Part shown: positions 6,568-7,598 of the stretch, in pieces | How positions within the stretch are numbered: the stretch's first letter is position 1 | Layout: every line of letters starts with the position of its first letter | Assembly: GCA_964448615.1 (NCBI GenBank) | Contig: CAYUWH010000050.1 | Location: 1-7,598 of the forward strand | Reading direction: 5' to 3' | Origin: CAYUWH01 sp964448615 | GTDB lineage: Bacteria; Patescibacteriota; Gracilibacteria; Peribacterales; Peribacteraceae | DNA: 7,598 bases | Notes under the pieces: model-generated | What the model saw: only the letters and a program-made list of their open reading frames with translations | Told to the model about the DNA's origin: nothing | The model's database searches: none | Program-made: the position numbers and the translations under genes

Positions 6568-6615
6568 AAAGGAGAGCAAAGGGGGTTCTCCACTGAAGCC
6601 CCCTTTCTCTCCTTT
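6568..6615 (-). terminator. Long hairpin with T-tract, probable rho-independent terminator
   Basis: The arm 6568-6585 pairs with 6599-6615 over 17 bp with one bulged base. On the minus strand the stem ends CTCTCC followed by TTTTGTAA, a fair terminator tail; on the plus strand the following sequence is only loosely T-rich. The loop contains TTC/GAA, which extends the stem. It lies upstream of ugd and would insulate that operon from transcription coming from the right, or end a small RNA starting near 6690. Confidence 0.55.
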
Positions 6616-6759
6616 GGTTGTTCTTTCGTTCTTCTCCCGCCCTTTCGAGCGGTCGGTGAGTATTATGTAATAGCGAGGCGTTTGCAAGCTTTCAGACCTT
6701 AATACACTAATATGTCAACTTCTTTTCTCTTTTCTCATATTCTTGCCAAAAAAGTGTAC

Positions 6760-6788
6760 AAAAAAGGGCAGCCCCTCAGCCGCCCTTT
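6760..6788 (-). terminator. Rho-independent terminator, minus strand
   Basis: Read on the minus strand, AAAGGGC (6782-6788) pairs with GCCCTTT (6763-6769). Inner G-U, G-C and C-G pairs extend the stem, and it ends in a run of six T. A second T-run follows a few bases on. No protein gene is seen directly upstream on this strand, so it either backs up the histone terminator or ends a small RNA. Confidence 0.65.
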
Positions 6789-6849
6789 GCGCTCCACCTC
6801 GTCGCGACTCTGCTGCGCAGAGACGGACCGGCCTCTCCCGTAGTGCATC

Positions 6850-6896
6850 TACCCTCCGTATGCACCGTACCCCGTATAATTACCCTCACGTATGCA
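6850..6896. repeat. Direct repeat of a 15-16 base motif
   Basis: TACCCTC-CGTATGCA (6850-6864) recurs as TACCCTCACGTATGCA (6881-6896), differing by one inserted A. A TATAAT hexamer (6875-6880, plus strand) lies between them. The pair could be two protein sites or a repeated RNA element. Confidence 0.5.
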
Positions 6897-6943
6897 GACG
6901 AGGATGTTCGGGAGTTCTTACCAGTGGCCCAAGAAAATCGTTT

Positions 6944-6970
6944 AAAAAAAGCGACCCGTTACGGATCGCT
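6944..6970 (-). terminator. Rho-independent terminator of the histone gene
   Basis: On the minus strand AGCGATCCG pairs with CGGGTCGCT (9 bp, one T-G pair, TAA loop; 6950-6970). It is followed by a run of seven T (6944-6950), 27 bases after the histone stop codon. On the plus strand the same stem is followed by CTTTTGC, so weak two-way action is possible. Confidence 0.85.
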
Positions 6971-6996
6971 CTTTTGCTTGGCAATAAACAGATCTC

Positions 6997-7167
6997 TTAC
7001 AGATCTTCGCCGCGGACGGTCTTGCGGCCGTTGGCCTGGGCGCGCTTAACAGCCATGTTCAAAGCATCTTCAAGGAACTTGCTGGCGTGTTCAGCCAGAT
7101 CACCGGAGGACATCATGCCCTTGCCGTTGATGAATTCCTTGATCTTGGAGTTAACGACGTAGCTCAT
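6997..7167 (-). CDS. Bacterial histone-fold protein, single histone fold, 56 residues
   Basis: The product is a minimal histone fold and probably a dimeric DNA-binding chromatin protein. Predicted parts are helix 1 (about 4-15, VVNSKIKEFING), helix 2 (about 20-46) and loop 2 with NGRKTV (46-51), followed by RGEDL at the C-terminus. Arg48 and Asp55 keep the seven-residue spacing of the Arg-Asp clamp of archaeal and eukaryotic histones, and Arg48-x-Thr50 the loop contact. From memory it aligns well with the Bdellovibrio histone Bd0055 (VVTSKVKKLIKEKG..., AQADGRKTV...). Helix 3 is almost absent: the chain stops at Glu-Asp-Leu. The start is ATG 7167; the frame extends to 7272, but the promoter-like -10 at 7199-7204 lies within that extension and would put transcription start after ATG 7197. 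The leader is pyrimidine-rich (CTCCTCCCCC) with no Shine-Dalgarno. The gene is monocistronic, with its own terminator. Confidence 0.85.
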   Translation of the reverse strand: MSYVVNSKIKEFINGKGMMSSGDLAEHASKFLEDALNMAVKRAQANGRKTVRGEDL

Positions 7168-7198
7168 GGGATAAGGGGGAGGAGATAAATGCTGCATG

Positions 7199-7228
7199 AT
7201 TCTAGGGAGCTTAATGCCTCCAATGCAA
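7199..7228 (-). promoter_or_regulatory. Promoter of the histone gene
   Basis: On the minus strand TTGCAT (7223-7228) is followed after 18 bases by TAGAAT (7199-7204), matching the -35 and -10 consensus at four and five positions. Transcription would start near 7192, giving a leader of about 25 bases before ATG 7167. Confidence 0.5.
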
Positions 7229-7470
7229 GCACCTCTGCAAAATTCGCGTGTAAATCGATCAACAAGAAGCAATTGACGGGTTTTAGCCGTTAGGTGCGGT
7301 ACTCTTTAAGCTTTGGGGGAAATATCGATGTTTCTCCCATTGGGCTGAGAAAAAGGCCTTCCTGGAGGTTTGGGTGTTTGAGGAGAGAAACGAGTGCCTA
7401 GAAAGGCTGACATCGGGTGGATTTCCCGTAAAAACAGGTTCCTGCGGGGGTTGGAGTGAAGGAATTTTCA
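7229..7470. other. Intergenic stretch between the histone gene and tRNA-Ser, nothing definite
   Basis: No coding frame with recognisable content and no convincing terminator is visible on either strand. The minus-strand frame covering 7283-7555 is a tRNA shadow. A short CAGG-AA-CCTG followed by five T (minus strand, about 7427-7445) is too tight a loop for a normal terminator but may mark the end of the tRNA transcript. Confidence 0.4.
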
Positions 7471-7561
7471 TGGCGGAGAGAGAGGGATTTGAACCCTCGA
7501 GACCCTTTTGGGGCCTACGCGATTTCGAGTCGCGCGCCTTCGACCACTCGGCCATCTCTCC
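7471..7561 (-). tRNA. tRNA-Ser(CGA)
   Basis: The 91-base gene folds as a class II tRNA. The acceptor stem is GGAGAGA/TCTCTCC with discriminator G and an encoded CCA (7471-7473 on the plus strand as TGG). The anticodon loop is CTCGAAA with anticodon CGA at 7525-7527, a long variable arm has AGGCCC/GGGTCT pairing, and the T arm is GAGGG-TTCAAAT-CCCTC. It reads UCG codons as serine. The long variable arm and anticodon make the identity clear. Confidence 0.97.
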
Positions 7562-7578
7562 AAAATATTGTCCGAAGG

Positions 7579-7584
7579 AGTATA
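7579..7584 (-). promoter_or_regulatory. Possible -10 element of the tRNA-Ser gene
   Basis: TATACT on the minus strand lies 17 bases upstream of the mature tRNA 5' end and matches the -10 consensus at five of six bases. The -35 would fall at or beyond the right window edge. Confidence 0.35.
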
Positions 7585-7598
7585 CAGAGTTCTCTTTT

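Larger units (their letters stand above)
6760..6898 (-). ncRNA. Candidate small structured RNA of unknown family
   Basis: Between two minus-strand terminators lies sequence with several possible stems: GTGCAT/ATGCAC (6843-6848 with 6860-6865), CTCTGC-GCA-GCAGAG (about 6808-6822), and the terminal stem at 6763-6788. A motif TGCATACG(T)GAGGGTA occurs twice on this strand. It does not match the signatures I know for 6S RNA, SRP RNA, tmRNA or RNase P RNA. The 5' end is not defined and no good promoter is visible, so this may only be untranslated sequence after the histone gene. Confidence 0.25.
6446..6943. other. Structured stretch of about 500 bases without a convincing protein gene
   Basis: Frames here are short, lack recognisable domains and run across strong hairpins. 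The content is RNA-like: a 28-base hairpin at 6524-6551 with two G-U pairs (stem GCAGCAG...CTGCTGC, better on the plus strand), a long bulged stem at 6568-6615, a GAAA-tetraloop hairpin at 6637-6652 (minus), a terminator at 6760-6788, and stems and a direct repeat at 6789-6896. A perfect TTGACA occurs on the minus strand at 6713-6718, but no good -10 hexamer lies at the right distance. Confidence 0.5.

Noticed and set aside
6511..6702. Plus-strand frame beginning MAKGRSSGNVVAAAK
   Set aside because: The start looks protein-like, but the frame runs through two hairpins including the 17-bp stem, and the remainder shows no domain. I could not support it as a gene.
6875..6880. Consensus TATAAT on the plus strand taken as a promoter
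   Set aside because: No -35 hexamer at 16-18 bases, no extended -10, and no supported gene downstream on that strand.
6743..7162. Plus-strand frame of 139 codons
   Set aside because: It is antisense to the histone gene and crosses two strong terminators; its composition (Arg, Ser, Pro, Thr rich) is that of a shadow frame.
7283..7555. Minus-strand frame of 90 codons beginning MAEWSKARDSKSRRP
   Set aside because: Its first 28 codons are the tRNA-Ser gene read as protein, a well-known artefact; the rest shows no domain.
1..7598. CRISPR array, insertion sequence or prophage genes
   Set aside because: No regularly spaced repeats, transposase, integrase or phage structural frames are visible; the repeats present are short palindromes.

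Overview
The window looks like a bacterial chromosome segment of moderate GC, with short intergenic spaces, standard stop codons (TGA and TAG end clearly recognisable genes, so TGA is not recoded) and almost no Shine-Dalgarno motifs in front of its start codons. One small gene encodes a histone-fold protein of the bacterial type. Together these fit an uncultured lineage, perhaps Candidate Phyla Radiation/Patescibacteria such as a Peribacteria-like group. That assignment is a guess from style; there is no rRNA or other phylogenetic marker here apart from the proteins themselves.

Left half (1-4041): a secreted protein gene runs off the left edge on the minus strand (1-768). It lies just downstream of a minus-strand NAD-dependent nucleotide-sugar epimerase/dehydratase (835-1752). 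Divergent from these is a plus-strand pair overlapping by 16 bases: a DPM1-like GT2 polyprenyl-phosphate sugar synthase (about 1850-2872) and a GT-C integral membrane glycosyltransferase (2857-4041). The natural reading is that the GT2 enzyme loads a sugar on a polyprenyl phosphate at the cytoplasmic face and the GT-C enzyme uses that lipid-linked sugar on the outer face.

Middle (4042-6445): a convergent spacer rich in palindromes and carrying a relic of an epimerase 3' end leads into a minus-strand operon. It contains UDP-glucose 6-dehydrogenase (5135-6445) followed by a UDP-glucuronate 4-epimerase (4168-5115), which together would make UDP-glucuronate and UDP-galacturonate. The two epimerases, the dehydrogenase and the two glycosyltransferases make this a cell-surface glycan precursor and transfer locus.

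Right part (6446-7598): about 500 bases without a convincing protein gene hold several strong RNA hairpins and two rho-independent terminators, possibly including one or two small RNAs. Then come a 56-residue bacterial histone gene on the minus strand (6997-7167) with its own promoter and terminator, a featureless stretch, and a tRNA-Ser(CGA) gene with encoded CCA (7471-7561, minus).

The most notable items are the short single-histone-fold protein, the duplicated epimerase C-terminus separated by a REP-like element, three unrelated palindromic repeat types at gene boundaries, and the structured region 6500-6940.
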